From: Cordylochernes scorpioides | Lineage: Eukaryota > Arthropoda > Arachnida > Pseudoscorpiones > Chernetidae | Assembly (NCBI GenBank): GCA_030710605.1 | Contig: CP092881.1 | Span: 71,415,118 to 71,479,117 of the forward strand | Direction: 5' to 3' | Length of the DNA stretch: 64,000 nt | Part shown: positions 52,800 through 63,627 of the stretch, in pieces | Layout: each line of letters begins with the position of its first letter | Numbering within the stretch: the stretch's first letter is position 1 | Made by a program: the position numbers and the translations under genes | The notes under the pieces: generated by a model | Told to the model about the DNA's origin: nothing | The model's input: only the letters and a program-made list of their open reading frames with translations | The model's database searches: none

Positions 52800-53824
52800 G
52801 AAAATCTATATACCTTTGGACCCAACTGGCCTGAATGCAGGCTGCGATCCAGCGTGTTATGGACTGATAGATATTCCGGATGGCGTGCTGCGGAATTTCT
52901 TGCCGAATTGTCTCCAACTGTCAGAATAAATAGTTAAAATTCCGGGATGTTTTTGAATCGCCTTCCTATCACGTCTCAGATCTAGTCTATCGGGGTGAGG
53001 GATCAGGCGAACTATCTGGCCATGGAAGAGTTCATGTAAGATTTAAAGCAATTCATAGTAACACGTGCGGTGTGTGGCCGGGGATTATTCTGTTGAAAAG
53101 TAAGCCCGGGGTGATATGAGAAGTACAGCATCAAAACAGGCCGTAGAATGTCATCTACGTACCCTTGTGCTTTCAGGATGCCAGGAATGACGACCAATGG
53201 AGTTCTGCTATCAAATGAAATGGCACCCCAAACCATTACGCCCTGTTGTGGATTTGTGTGGTGTCGAACGTAAGGCTAAAATCCACACGTTGCCCATGAC
53301 GTCACCAGACATGTTTGCGACGGTCGTCAGGACACAGTAAGAAGCGGGACTCGTTACTAAAGACTATAGGTCCCCAGTCAGTGCAGTTCCAAGTTGATCG
53401 CCTCCGACACCACTGTAGCCGGAATTGTCGGTGTATGGGGTGCGAGTGATAGCATATTAATGATCAGTGAGCTCTTATATTCCGTTCTTTCAGTCGTCTG
53501 TTTGATGGCCATTTTGGATACTTATGTCCGTTACACGTTGGATGGTAAATATCATCGAATCCGGTCCTGTGACAGCCGTTCTGACAATCGATCTGTCCTC
53601 CCGTTCTGTTGTGTCCCTTGTTTGACCGCTGCTGTCCTGACGTTGCATTCTTCCGTTGTTGAACCAATATTGCCAACATCGTCTAATAGCCGCATCACTT
53701 CGATACATATTCTGCGCGATTATTCAATTTAACAAACCAGCCTCTTTCAATCCAATGGCACGACCTCTTTCAAACTCTGGCATATGTTCGTAATGAGCGC
53801 TATTAATTCGGCGAGGCATTTTCA
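52800..53824 (-). pseudogene. Tc1-like transposase, near full length, dead
   Basis: Starts at ATG 53824 (MKMPRRINS), then EFERGRAIGLKEAG and SDAAIRRCWQYW (HTH), EREDRSIVRTAV, a first catalytic segment SNESRF near 53350 (Asp replaced by Asn), MVWGAISFD at 53236, QQNNPRPHTA near 53085 (second Asp also Asn), and a decayed LTPID..DVIGRR near 52970. Several stops and frame changes. Both catalytic Asp changes and the stops make it inactive. No terminal repeats were located. Confidence 0.75.
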
Positions 53825-53829
53825 TAGTA

Positions 53830-54189
53830 GTAATAGGCTGACTGCAAAAATATATCAAACTGAAAGGTTCAAAATCAGCTCGTCCCGCGTCGAATATGGA
53901 GTCTATAATACTATTTCCAGATGCTTAGTTCAGATGCGCTGGAGCTATTGCTTTGCATAAATGGACCATCAAATCTAATTGATTTGCATATTTGGTCGAA
54001 ACGCCCTTGTGTGTACTCCTTTTGGTGCGTTGATTCTTTTGATATAGTAAGCATACCATCGGACTTCCATGAATTTTAAACACTTCTAAATATCGAAATA
54101 GGCTATTCATCGAATATATTTTCAGAATAGTTAATTTGGGACACTCAAAATATAGTGGTATTATTAAATACATTTTAATAATATATTTA
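53830..54189. other. Spacer
   Basis: An 82-codon minus frame (53925-54173) is not recognised and has no support. Confidence 0.35.
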
Positions 54190-54300
54190 TTTTATGATGC
54201 ATTCGCGCGCCATCTGTTATGAAAATTCCAAACTATCATAGACGCGTATTATTCTTTTAAAAATTAAACAATTTCTACTGCACTTACTGCAATGTAAATA
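54190..54300 (+). repeat. Family F' piece split by a Tc1 element
   Basis: GATGCATTCGCGCGCCATCTGTTATG...CTACTGCACTTACTGCAATG matches 3100-3215. The Tc1 element at 54301 interrupts it. Confidence 0.5.
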
Positions 54301-55711
54301 CACTGGTCCGCAAAATTAAAGGAACAACACATGTTTAAGAAAAAGAAAAGTTATATTAAGGGATATTTATCAAGTTTTGGTATATTCAAAAGCTTCCATG
54401 AATTAAGAGAGTATGTAAAACAGAAAAACAAATAAAGTTGTTCCCAATATGCAAAATAGCACCGTCTACGTTGACTCCGCCTCCAGCACGTGCCTGAGTC
54501 TTTCTCAAAGCGTCCTAATTTTACGCTCCACTAGATTTTTATTGAACCTTTTTGTTTTTTAAAGTTTTCATGGCTTATAGGCAACATTTATCACAAGAAA
54601 AAATGGCAAGCTATTGGAAAGATGGAAGCAGGCCAATCACAGGCAGAAGTAGCAAGATGGCTTGCAGTGACAAGAAACATTGTCTCAAGGCTTTGGAAAA
54701 ATTCAAACGACAGCTATTGTTGCCAGAACACCCGGACAAGGACTGCCAAGGGTCACAACGTTAAATCAAGACCGCCTTTTGAGTCTCCTTGTGCGTCGCA
54801 ATAGAAGAAAGACAGCATCGCAACTACGAAGTGACCTCAATGCAGCTACAGGAGTCTTAGTATCAACTGATACAATACGCAGAAGGCTTCACAAGAAGGG
54901 CCTCTATGCTCGACGACCCATAATTTGTGTGCCATTGACACCACCTCAAAAGAGAACAAGGAAACTTTGGTGCAGACAACATGTCGCCTGGAATCCAGAT
55001 GAATGGAGGCGTGTAATGTTCACTGATGAGTCCAGATTCTCTCTAAACAGCGATTCTCGTCGTGTCTTGGGCGGTCGCACAGCACTCCATATTTTTCGGC
55101 AAGGAACCCTGACTGGACAGAGGTATCGGGACGAGATCTTGGCAGCATATGTGATGCCTCAAGCATTGGAAATGGGAGAAAACTTTCTTCTAATGGATGA
55201 TAATGCCCGACCACATAAGGCTGGTGTGGTCGACACTTTTATCCAAAACCATGCAATTGCTCGGATGAATTGGCCAGGACGATCCCCAGACCTAAGTCCC
55301 ATTGAGCATGTATGGGACAACCTAGGACGGCGGATCTCATCCCTCCAACCCCCTCCTAGAAACACTGATGAGCTAGAAACAGCCATAACACAAGAGTGGG
55401 CGTTGATTCCACAAGAGCTGATAAACTCCCTAATTCTTAGTATGGGTCACCGATGTAGAGCCTGTCTATCAGTTAAAGGCGATCACACCCCATATTAACA
55501 ACAATATCCAAGATATTTATACACTGATTGCAAGAAGATCATTGCTTGACCGGCTAATTTGCATAAAACACGTGTTAGAATTCTTTGATTTCAAGTATTA
55601 TAATCAATAATGGAATAATAAATGTGTGTATAAAATTTCATTGATAAATGTTCAATAAAATTTGAGATAAATGAAAAAAATATGTTGTTCCTTTAATTTT
55701 GCGGACTAGTG
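54301..55711 (+). mobile_element. Tc1-type transposon with intact ends
   Basis: Inverted ends of about 28 bp (CACTGGTCCGCAAAATTAAA... and complement, one or two mismatches), flanked by TA (54299-54300, 55712-55713). 1411 bp. The transposase is frameshifted and internally deleted, so the copy is non-autonomous but could be moved in trans. Confidence 0.88.
54570..55498 (+). pseudogene. Tc1-like transposase (DD34E), frameshifted
   Basis: Start ATG 54570 (MAYRQHLSQEKM). A shift near 54612 leads to MEAGQSQAEVARWLAVTRNIVSRLWK (HTH), and a second near 54708 to the main frame ending at TAA 55496-55498. Catalytic residues remain: TDESRF, MDDNARPH and, 34 residues after that Asp, the Glu in LSPIEHVWD (DD34E). 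Between SDSRRV and LGGRTALHIF about 33 residues are missing compared with the family's usual length, removing the VWAGI-type strand. Ends GDHTPY. Confidence 0.82.
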
Positions 55712-55810
55712 TATTAATGTATAACTATGACATCTTTCTCTCAATAATATTTTTCTTTTTTGATATCGATAGAGTTCTCTATCCCAGTTATTTATTGATT
55801 TTATTTTATA

Positions 55811-56532
55811 CTAGCCGAATGACCCGGGCAACGCCCAGGTTTTACCCGATTAAATGTTTTTATTCAAATACTATTCGTTACAATTATAAATTGGCGGCGT
55901 GGATGTCACTCTTGTGAAACGTCCCGCTCCAAACTTGGTGTCAGAGAAGCGATATTTTTATAAAGAGATGATCTGGCTTTGTGTCTTCTGCTCGAATGAA
56001 TGTTTTTCTGTTAGAATTTTGTTCCTGCACACTAAAAATGAACTGGCTTCACCCGTGGTCTCAGCTTTTTGGAAATTTTCCCGATATAAATTTGTATCTG
56101 ATAATCAAACATGATGCAGCAATATTGTCATCATTTTCTGACTGAAAAAACAACAATTTTTGCCCAGAACCTGTCAATTTTATTTTTTATTGGCTAAAAA
56201 TCCGATAAATATCTTTTCCAGATTTTTCTCTATGTCCTGTCAAAACACGTTTTACATGTACATTAGGTCAGCTGATATTACCTCCCATCTTCACCGCTAG
56301 AGGCGCTGCTTGCGAGCGAAAAGGCAAATTTGCAACGCAATTTGCAAATAACTCGAAGAATATTCGGGATAGCGACCTGAAATTTTCACTATAAGTTTTT
56401 CCAGATTCTACTCTATATACTGTTAAAATTTCAGTCAGATTAGTTACGTATTGTGGACGTGTATAGCCGACATAGATACCCACATACATACATACATACA
56501 TACATACACTGACTTTTATATATATATAGGGA
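55811..56532 (-). mobile_element. Non-autonomous Helitron, minus strand
   Basis: Minus-strand start TCCCTATATATATATAAAAG after A (complement of 56533) and end hairpin CCTGGGC-GTT-GCCCGGG plus CTAG before T. 722 bp. Interior differs from 18798-19393 except for the ends; contains a CATA microsatellite near 56486-56508. No coding. Confidence 0.75.
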
Positions 56533-56766
56533 TATCTTTTGTATATATGTATTCTTTGTTACCTTTTTATATAAATTCAATTTATTCTTAGAACTTCTAA
56601 AACATATTTTCCATTTATAATGGAGGTACATTGATCCAGTATTATCAAAGTTTGCCCCAATATTATAGAAAAAACGAGAATTTCGTTTCATCTTATAAAA
56701 ATTTTACACCATATTCTAATATCCCCAATGTTTTCGAAGAAATTCAATCATATATTCAAATATTCA
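56533..56766. other. Spacer
   Basis: No feature recognised. Confidence 0.3.
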
Positions 56767-57848
56767 ATTATATTATATTTTAGGGTGGTTTGATATTGTT
56801 GATAGTAAAATACCTTGATGAAAAAAAAACGTAGTCAAGAGCTTATAAAGAATGATATCGAGAAGCTTGTACGCTTCAAACAACGGTGCTAACAATATTT
56901 ATTTGTTCAGGACTGCAAAAGGAAGAATTTATCTAGCTTTATGAGAGAGTTCGATTCTTTGTAATATTCTCATAGATCCATCAAGTTTACCTAGACCTTA
57001 TTGAAAAACAACAATAACTTCCTCATCAGAGATTACAATCAACTCGCTGCAAAAATTAAGCTTGAGTGCAATAAAATCTTTTAGATAAGAAAGAAGAAGA
57101 CCCATATATCCTTGTTGTATTGTATGTAGAAATGGTATCTTTGTTTAATCACTAGAGTTTCTTATTTATTTCAAACCACATTACCTTTTCTCTATAAATC
57201 TCAAAGTGATTCCAATATGATCACTAACCTAGAAACACCGCTGATATAATGTGGTCACTATACTGATGTAGCCGCTAACATAATGTCGTCGCTATACTGA
57301 TGTAGCCGCTAACATAATGTGATCACTATCATGATGTAGCCGCTAACATAATATGATCACTAACCTAGAAACACCGCTAATATAATGTGGTCACTATACT
57401 GATGTAGCCGCTAACATAATGTCGTCGCTATACTGATGTAGCCGCTAACATAATGTGGTCACTATCATGATGTAGCCGCTAACATAATATGATCACTAAC
57501 TTAGAAACACCGCTAATATAATGTGGTCACTATACTGATGTAGCCGCTAACATAATGTCGTCGCTATACGAGTTGATTGTAATCTCTGATGAGGAAGTTA
57601 TTGTTGTTTTTCAATAAGGTCTAGGTAAACTTGATGGATCTATGAGAATATTACAAAGAATCGAACTCTCTCATAAAGCTAGATAAATTCTTCCTTTTGC
57701 AGTACTAAACAAATAAATATTGTTAGCACCGTTGTTTGAAGCGTACAAGCTTCTCGATATCATTCTTTATAAGCTCTTGACTACGTTTTTTTTTCATCAA
57801 GGTATTTTACTATCAACAATATCAAACCACCCTAAAATATAATATAAT
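56767..57848. mobile_element. Fold-back transposon-like element, 280-bp arms
   Basis: Arms 56767-57046 and 57569-57848 are inverted copies with about two differences seen. The central 522 bp includes a minisatellite. No coding frame and no ribozyme motif. Resembles foldback-class elements; target duplication not evident because of AT flanks. Confidence 0.75.
57218..57568 (+). repeat. Higher-order minisatellite in fold-back loop
   Basis: Subunits of about 35 bp built on GATGTAGCCGCTAACATAATGT and CACCGCTAATATAATGTGGTCACTATACT are arranged in a higher-order unit of about 143 bp, repeated about 2.4 times. Confidence 0.75.
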
Positions 57849-58204
57849 AAAAATAGAGTTTTCCTTTAAGATATTAATCGTGGATACAGAGTAATAATAG
57901 ATAATAACTTATTGGGAGGGGTCTGAACGACCCTTTATAAAGAAGTTAAGGACTTAATCTGCCAGACCTTAGACCAAACAAAAGCCGCGGCCACATAAAA
58001 ACTAATTATCTTCAAATCGATCGCGAGCAAGAAAGCTAATTTGCATAATTAATCAAATGGGTAAAAAGCAAGAGTCAATAGCAGCGATCCCCTCTGACAG
58101 GGGCCGATCTCAGGACCCACGCCTCTTGTCCCAGCAGCCCCCGGGGACCTTTGTTGCTGTTATCATGGTTAGATGTTTGTCTTTACAATCTCAACACTTC
58201 ACTG
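57849..58204. other. Spacer
   Basis: No feature recognised; a GC-richer patch near 58085-58150. Confidence 0.35.
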
Positions 58205-58860
58205 ACATACATCATAGAGCTATGTTTGTATTCTGACATAGCGGAGTAAAACATATTGAGGCCAGAGTCTTTTCTAATTGAGAACAGAGCCCGTGGATTT
58301 GGATGCTTAGACCTTAGGAACCACAATCTCATCATAATGGGCCGTGTGCTAAGCATTTAAGAGATCAGCCCTAAAATTCAAATCTGAAACTAAACTTCCT
58401 GTTTAAAGCAACATATTTTATCCATGAAATAATACATCTCAGATCTATTTTTGTCTTCTGAAATAGCGGAGTGAAACATATTAAGGACAGAGTCCTCTCT
58501 AATTGATAAGATAACCAGTGGATTTGGATGCTTAGACCTTAGGAACCACAATCTCATCATAATGGGCCGTATGCTCAGCATTTCAGAAATCAGCCTCAAA
58601 CTTCAAATCTGAAACTGAACTTCCTGTTCAAATCAACATATTTTATCCATGACATAATACATCACAGATATGTGTGTCTTCTGATATAGTGGAGCAAAAC
58701 ATATTGAGGTCAGAGTCTTCTCTAATTGATAAGAGAATCAGTGAATTTGGATGCTTAGACCTTAGGAACCATAATGTCGTCATAATGGGCCGTGTGAAGG
58801 CATTTGAGAATTCAGCCCTGAAATTCAAATCTGTAACTAAAATTCCAGTTTAAAGCAACA
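58205..58860 (+). repeat. Tandem repeat, about 224-bp unit, three copies
   Basis: CAGAGTC..TCTAATTGA blocks begin at about 58259, 58484 and 58707. Units share GGATGCTTAGACCTTAGGAACCA and AATGGGCCGT. Diverged by several percent, so older than the 371-bp array. Minus-strand frames in it are repeats of each other, not genes. Confidence 0.75.
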
Positions 58861-59240
58861 TATTTGTTCCATTACTAAAAGAAAAGAGCTGAGTGAAATT
58901 ATCCATTTCTTTCTTGTCAACATGGCAGTGATCTCTAAAGGTTTTAACATTAATAAATTCCTTACATGGCTGAAAAAAGGTTATTTTACTGACCTAAAAA
59001 CCTAGAGATTGAAGCTCCTTGCCTCACAGAGCCTAGAACCTTAAAGCACAAGCAAACAAGTATCTATTATCTATATAATGTATATGAATCTATGTATAGA
59101 AATAATCTAGATTACGTGTCTGAAAAAAGCCATAGAAATCAAATTCATTGGGCTCGACTAAGGCGTGATTCAATAGGCCTACGTCTCGGTCCCTAATTTT
59201 GAGAACCTTCTAAAAAAGGAGAATGATTAAAATATCGGAT
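58861..59240. other. Spacer
   Basis: No feature recognised. Confidence 0.35.
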
Positions 59241-59366
59241 TTCACAGGGTCGTTCTTTAGCTGCTGGATTGCTTAGCCGCCACATAAACGGCGCTGTACA
59301 AGCGTCTCGCGGCCGTTCGAGAGAGACCAGAGAGCGTACGTCCATTGAACTTCAGCCTTGCAGGAA

Positions 59367-59651
59367 TTATCTTACGCAGGTTTTTCGCTTTTTGAGTTGA
59401 ATATCGAGCTCTAGCATCTTCCGAACTAACCCTGCGTGAACTTCTTCTTCATACAGGTTGAGAACGCCTCGTCGCTGGGCGATGTTCGAAACTCTGCTTC
59501 GGCAACAGCGCCGATCTAAACATCTCTGAAAAATCGGCGAACGACACTGCCTCCAGCTCGTGGGAAGACTGGACCGAAACAGCTTTCGTCGCCCGCGCAA
59601 CCATCCTCTTCGACGCTGTTTACCTGACATGTTACTGACCCGATTGGCCAT
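59367..59651 (-). CDS. Unrecognised 94-codon frame in a GC-rich island
   Basis: Positions 59240-59700 are clearly GC-richer than the surrounding 20 kb. The frame reads an Arg-rich N-terminal half (GKQRRRGWLRGRR) and a charged helical end (LYEEEVHAGLVRKMLELDIQ) before TGA. I do not recognise it. It could be an exon, a transposon ORF piece or chance. No zinc finger, transmembrane segment or signal peptide is seen. Confidence 0.25.
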   Translation of the reverse strand: MANRVSNMSGKQRRRGWLRGRRKLFRSSLPTSWRQCRSPIFQRCLDRRCCRSRVSNIAQRRGVLNLYEEEVHAGLVRKMLELDIQLKKRKTCVR

Positions 59652-59872
59652 CTACAGGAAAATTGAAAATAAATCCTTCGTGACCAACCAAGGACTGGCA
59701 TGACCAATATATTTATATTCTTCTTTATTTGCTTGGACATGTCAACGACCTGTTATTCGACCTCGTTGAGTGTTGCACCCTTCTTTTCTGATGTTACTCT
59801 ATTGAACGCAATTTTAATAATCAACGATCAACGACACATATGATCAAATATAAGAAGTATTTTTTACTTATC

Positions 59873-60162
59873 CCTAGTACACGTGGTACAGGCCATGATA
59901 ATCATGGTGGGTAGATGAAGGACTGCTTTTACTGTAAATGCACCACATGTCTACACATGTGAAAAGTAGTTCGACTTTGCACTTACAAATGTGCCAGAGC
60001 CCCGTTTGGTTACTTGCACTCGTTGATGGGGGTGGACATTTGTAAAAATCGGGGGCCATTGGAGCTTTTTTTCAATCATAAAAAAGTGTCCAATGCGGTA
60101 ATCGAACCCGGGTGGTAGCGGTCGAAAACCAACGGTTTAGACCATCCTTCCACCGACCCCCA
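59873..60162 (-). mobile_element. tRNA-derived SINE, minus strand
   Basis: Minus strand: GGGGTCGGTGGAAGGATGGTCTAAACCGTTGG... with B-box GGTTCGATTACC (60108-60097), then the body ending GGCCTGTACCACGTG. This is the best-preserved head of the family. Confidence 0.7.
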
Positions 60163-60372
60163 CGAAGTAAAATAAAAGTAATAAATGACAGGGAGAGATT
60201 TCATGAATTTACTTCGGGTATGATAATTTATATACATAGAAAAATATTACCGACTGCATATGTACTTTAGAAGCAACAATAATCAGCTGATTTACTAACT
60301 CGGTTTGACATTGTGGTTTTACAAAGTGGTTAACGTTTGTTGAACTCGCTAGAAGTAGGCAATTCTCTAGTA

Positions 60373-60480
60373 CAGGGGTAGGAAAACTGCGGCTCGCGAG
60401 ACACATGCGGCTTTTTGTATGTGAATATCCAGCTCTTTATATAGTTCCATACGTGAATATTATTTATGTGAGTACTATTT
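60373..60480 (+). mobile_element. hAT-type transposon end
   Basis: CAGGGGTAGGAAAACTGCGGCTCGCGAGACACATGCGGC fits the terminal and subterminal pattern of hAT elements. No matching right end or transposase was found. Confidence 0.5.
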
Positions 60481-60687
60481 ATTGTTGGCAAGAAAAGATT
60501 TTAAGGCCCTTTAACATATTTCTGCTATGAGTAATCTTTAAATATTTTCAAATAGATTTTGTTAGATAATTGATTTCTTTCTGAGAGAAACCGATAGTTT
60601 TATTATCAACTCTTTCTATGAATAGAGATAGCTTCGAGTAATACCTCTCATGTATATACCACACGTCTTTTCCTTAATGTTAATTCC

Positions 60688-61205
60688 ATCCTTCAATGCT
60701 GCCTATATAAGCAGAATCGTCCAATACAGTATTAGAGCTCTGAGAATCGATCTGGTGGATTAAATAGGCGAAACCGCTGGGAGGGTTCACCACGGATAAA
60801 ACAAACCCTCCCAATATATTTTTTCATCGCAGTAAAGGGCATTAGAAGTTTCTATTATGTATAACAACACTTGAAGTTACACCGCATGAGTTTCTTTTCA
60901 ACGAAAAATCAAAATTTATTTCAAGGTGAAATATTGACTATTTCTAACCTTTTTGGATGAGGTATGAAAGGGTGAATTATACGGAACATAATTCACCCTT
61001 TCATACCTCATCCAAAAAGGTTAGAAATAGTCAATATTTCACCTTGAAATAAATTTTGATTTTTCGTTGAAAAGAAACTCATGCGGTGTAACTTCAAGTG
61101 TTGTTTGACAATCACAAGCCGCAGTGTATTATATTGTATTATATATAAAAGAAACATTCGTGCTTTTATATCCTTTCATTTTATATATATAGATGGCGCG
61201 TTGTG
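60688..61205 (-). repeat. Family F copy containing a perfect palindrome
   Basis: Outer parts (60688-60862 and 61130-61205) are a normal minus-oriented family F copy ending AAAGAAACATTCGTGCTTTTA...AGATGGCGCGTT. They are separated by a palindromic insert. Confidence 0.6.
60863..61105. repeat. Perfect palindrome, 118-bp arms
   Basis: 60863-60980 and 60988-61105 are exact complements with a 7-bp spacer (ACGGAAC). No ribozyme core or coding. Either a very young fold-back insertion or a library/assembly inversion. Confidence 0.85.
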
Positions 61206-62284
61206 TTAAATAATTATATTGTAACAAAGTATTATTTTATTCACAAAGTATCATTTTCATGTTCATATTTTGCTCCTCTGTAAACTTCCTTCATTGCTTA
61301 TCTTTTGTTTATCATTCATAGTTTGTTCTTGTCTAAAATAAATTGCTGTGTCATCAAGAAGCGTTTGTCTCCCTAATTTTCCACGTGGAAATATTAATCA
61401 TCAAAACTAAATATCGAATCTTCTGCAATCCTTCTCTCGTGTAGAATAAGGAAACGGCAGTAACCAATTATCACCACTCCAGAAAATCACCAAAACTTTT
61501 TATGATAATTTCCTTATAAAATTTCCGCCCGCCCAACTATTTCATAAAGTCCTCTCTTTTTTTTTTTTACTTCGAAGAAATGGGTATTTTATTTTTTTAT
61601 GGACCACTTTTTAAATTCTTCCCTTTTTTCCCTTGCCTTTATGTGACTATGAAATTATAATTTTTTTTAATGTCCCAGGAGCCTAATGTTTTAGAAAATT
61701 TAAAGATTTTTTTAGATCACATAAAAAATGATTATAGAGTCAATTAGATAATTCCTTGAAATATTGACGTGGTGTTTTTTATTATACTTCCCGAAGGTCT
61801 CGTATGGAAACCATCACCGTGTTATTTGAACTGTAGTGGACTGAAAGATCGTGTTCTTTACACGGTGGAATTGTTCGATTGAGTAGAGTCTACACGGTAT
61901 TTTGTTGATATATCTTAATGTAAAACTGGAGCGAATATAAGAGACCTTTGCACATTTGTAGAAGGTATCAATCTGCGAGAAAACAGAAAACCTCTTCCGT
62001 ATATATATGTCATAATTTGCATAATATCCAAAAGATATAATTTCTTTTCGCCAAAATAAGTATGTAAATATGTTAAGCTTGTGTTAAAATGTGAATATGC
62101 AAATTCATCCATCTATAAAAACTGTACACAAATAAACGTGGCCGACATCGCGGGCGAATGCTACGGCACGTCGCAGGTGTGCTGCTCACTTGACTGGAAG
62201 GAATTCTTGAATGATTGCATGTATAACGGTTGAACCCTTCCATTCGATCAAGACATATATATAATTCAATAAAAATATAGTTTC
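61206..62284. other. Spacer
   Basis: T runs near 61556-61570. No gene or repeat relation recognised. Confidence 0.4.
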
Positions 62285-62520
62285 AATACATAAATATTCA
62301 ATTAAAAAGGCATATATTGGATCAAAATATAATTTATTTTACCAATATTTTTGGCTGATCGCCAACCTTTTTCAAGGTATTATAACATATTAATGTGTGT
62401 TAACAACAAACTCAGCGTCACATAGGTAAAAAATATATAATTTGATCCAATATATGTCTTTTAAAATAAAGAATTATTTATGGATAGCTCTATTTTCAAA
62501 ACATAAATATTTATATCGGT
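62285..62520. repeat. Family D fold-back
   Basis: GGCATATATTGGATCAAAATATAATTT and complement at 62435-62460 form the arms. On the minus strand AAAAAGGTTGGCGATCAGCC replaces the hammerhead-like loop of 8185-8230. Confidence 0.55.
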
Positions 62521-63039
62521 AAAAAGGCCATAACATTTGTTTAATCATATTTGAACCTTTACCTAACGAATGCTGGCTTCATATCACCCATACAGCACCT
62601 TCACCAGGTGTTAAATATTTTTGAGTGGATTTAATAATTGATTTTAGAGAAGTATTCATGTCAAAATGGCGTCTCTGTACTAATGATTGCAGTAGCCCAA
62701 GGCCATTGAGGTGTTAGCTAGCTATTCGAATTTGCTAGAAGATATAGTTTTTCTAAATAACTGACCTGAATCTAATACAATTTGCTGAAAGAATACCAAA
62801 ACTACATTTCTTCAATGGGATTTCTCTCTAACAGATCTTCTTTAGTGTCTGTTGACTATGTGATGAGAAACATCTTAGCACTTGGCTAGCATTTTAAAAT
62901 TCTCTTGGCCAAACTATTTACCGCTTATCTTTTTATTTGATTTATAATTTATCAATAGAGAATCAGCATATTGATATATAAAATTTTAATCTATACATAT
63001 TTATTATTTTTAATAATCTATTTATTAAATTAAATAAAT
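62521..63039. other. Spacer
   Basis: No feature recognised. Confidence 0.35.
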
Positions 63040-63042
63040 AGA

Positions 63043-63234
63043 AGCTTTTCAAAAAGAATTAAAGCGGTGGAAGACCCAAGTTGTTTTTGTGGACATGAGG
63101 AACAAACCTCAATACATCTTTTACTGGATTGTCCCGTTTTTCAAGACTACAGAATCGAAAATAGTTTAATAGTAACAGATCCAAGTATTTTTATTTCCAG
63201 TAAAAAAATTATATTGAATTCAATACCTTTGTAG
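63043..63234 (+). pseudogene. LINE ORF2 C-terminal zinc-finger scrap
   Basis: A 63-codon frame ending TAG 63232 reads SFSKRIKAVEDPSCFCGHEEQTSIHLLLDCPVFQDYR. CXC-G-EQT-HLLLDCP is the hallmark zinc-binding tail of many non-LTR RT proteins. The copy is 5' truncated just before it, the usual outcome of LINE insertion. Confidence 0.65.
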
Positions 63235-63282
63235 ATATATTTTAAATTATATAGCAACAAATATCTTTTAAGAAACTGATAA

Positions 63283-63300
63283 CACTGGTCAACAAGATTT
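63283..63300 (+). other. Candidate transposon terminus
   Basis: CACTGGTCAACAAGATTT looks like a DNA-transposon end and lies downstream of the conserved minus-strand frame at 63628. Its partner end would be outside the window, so this is only a candidate. Confidence 0.25.
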
Positions 63301-63627
63301 TTGCACAAGAGAACCTGATTATGTTTCTAGTGTAACTTTTCATGCTGAACTCAAAAATCTAATCGGAAATTTCCCATCACCTATGGTTTTTGCGTGACGG
63401 TCTTTTTTTAGTATTGGGATAAATACACTAAAAAATGCAAACAATGTCACGTAACTGGTTTATCAAAAAATATTTTTATTTGTCCACAAAAAAATAGCAT
63501 CTTATCTACATGTCCTGAATCCAAATATACCATTAGTTTTTTTCTATTACACAATATTTCTGAGATACACCTACTTGAATTTGGAAATATTGTTAATATA
63601 TAGGCATATATGAACGAAACATATTTA

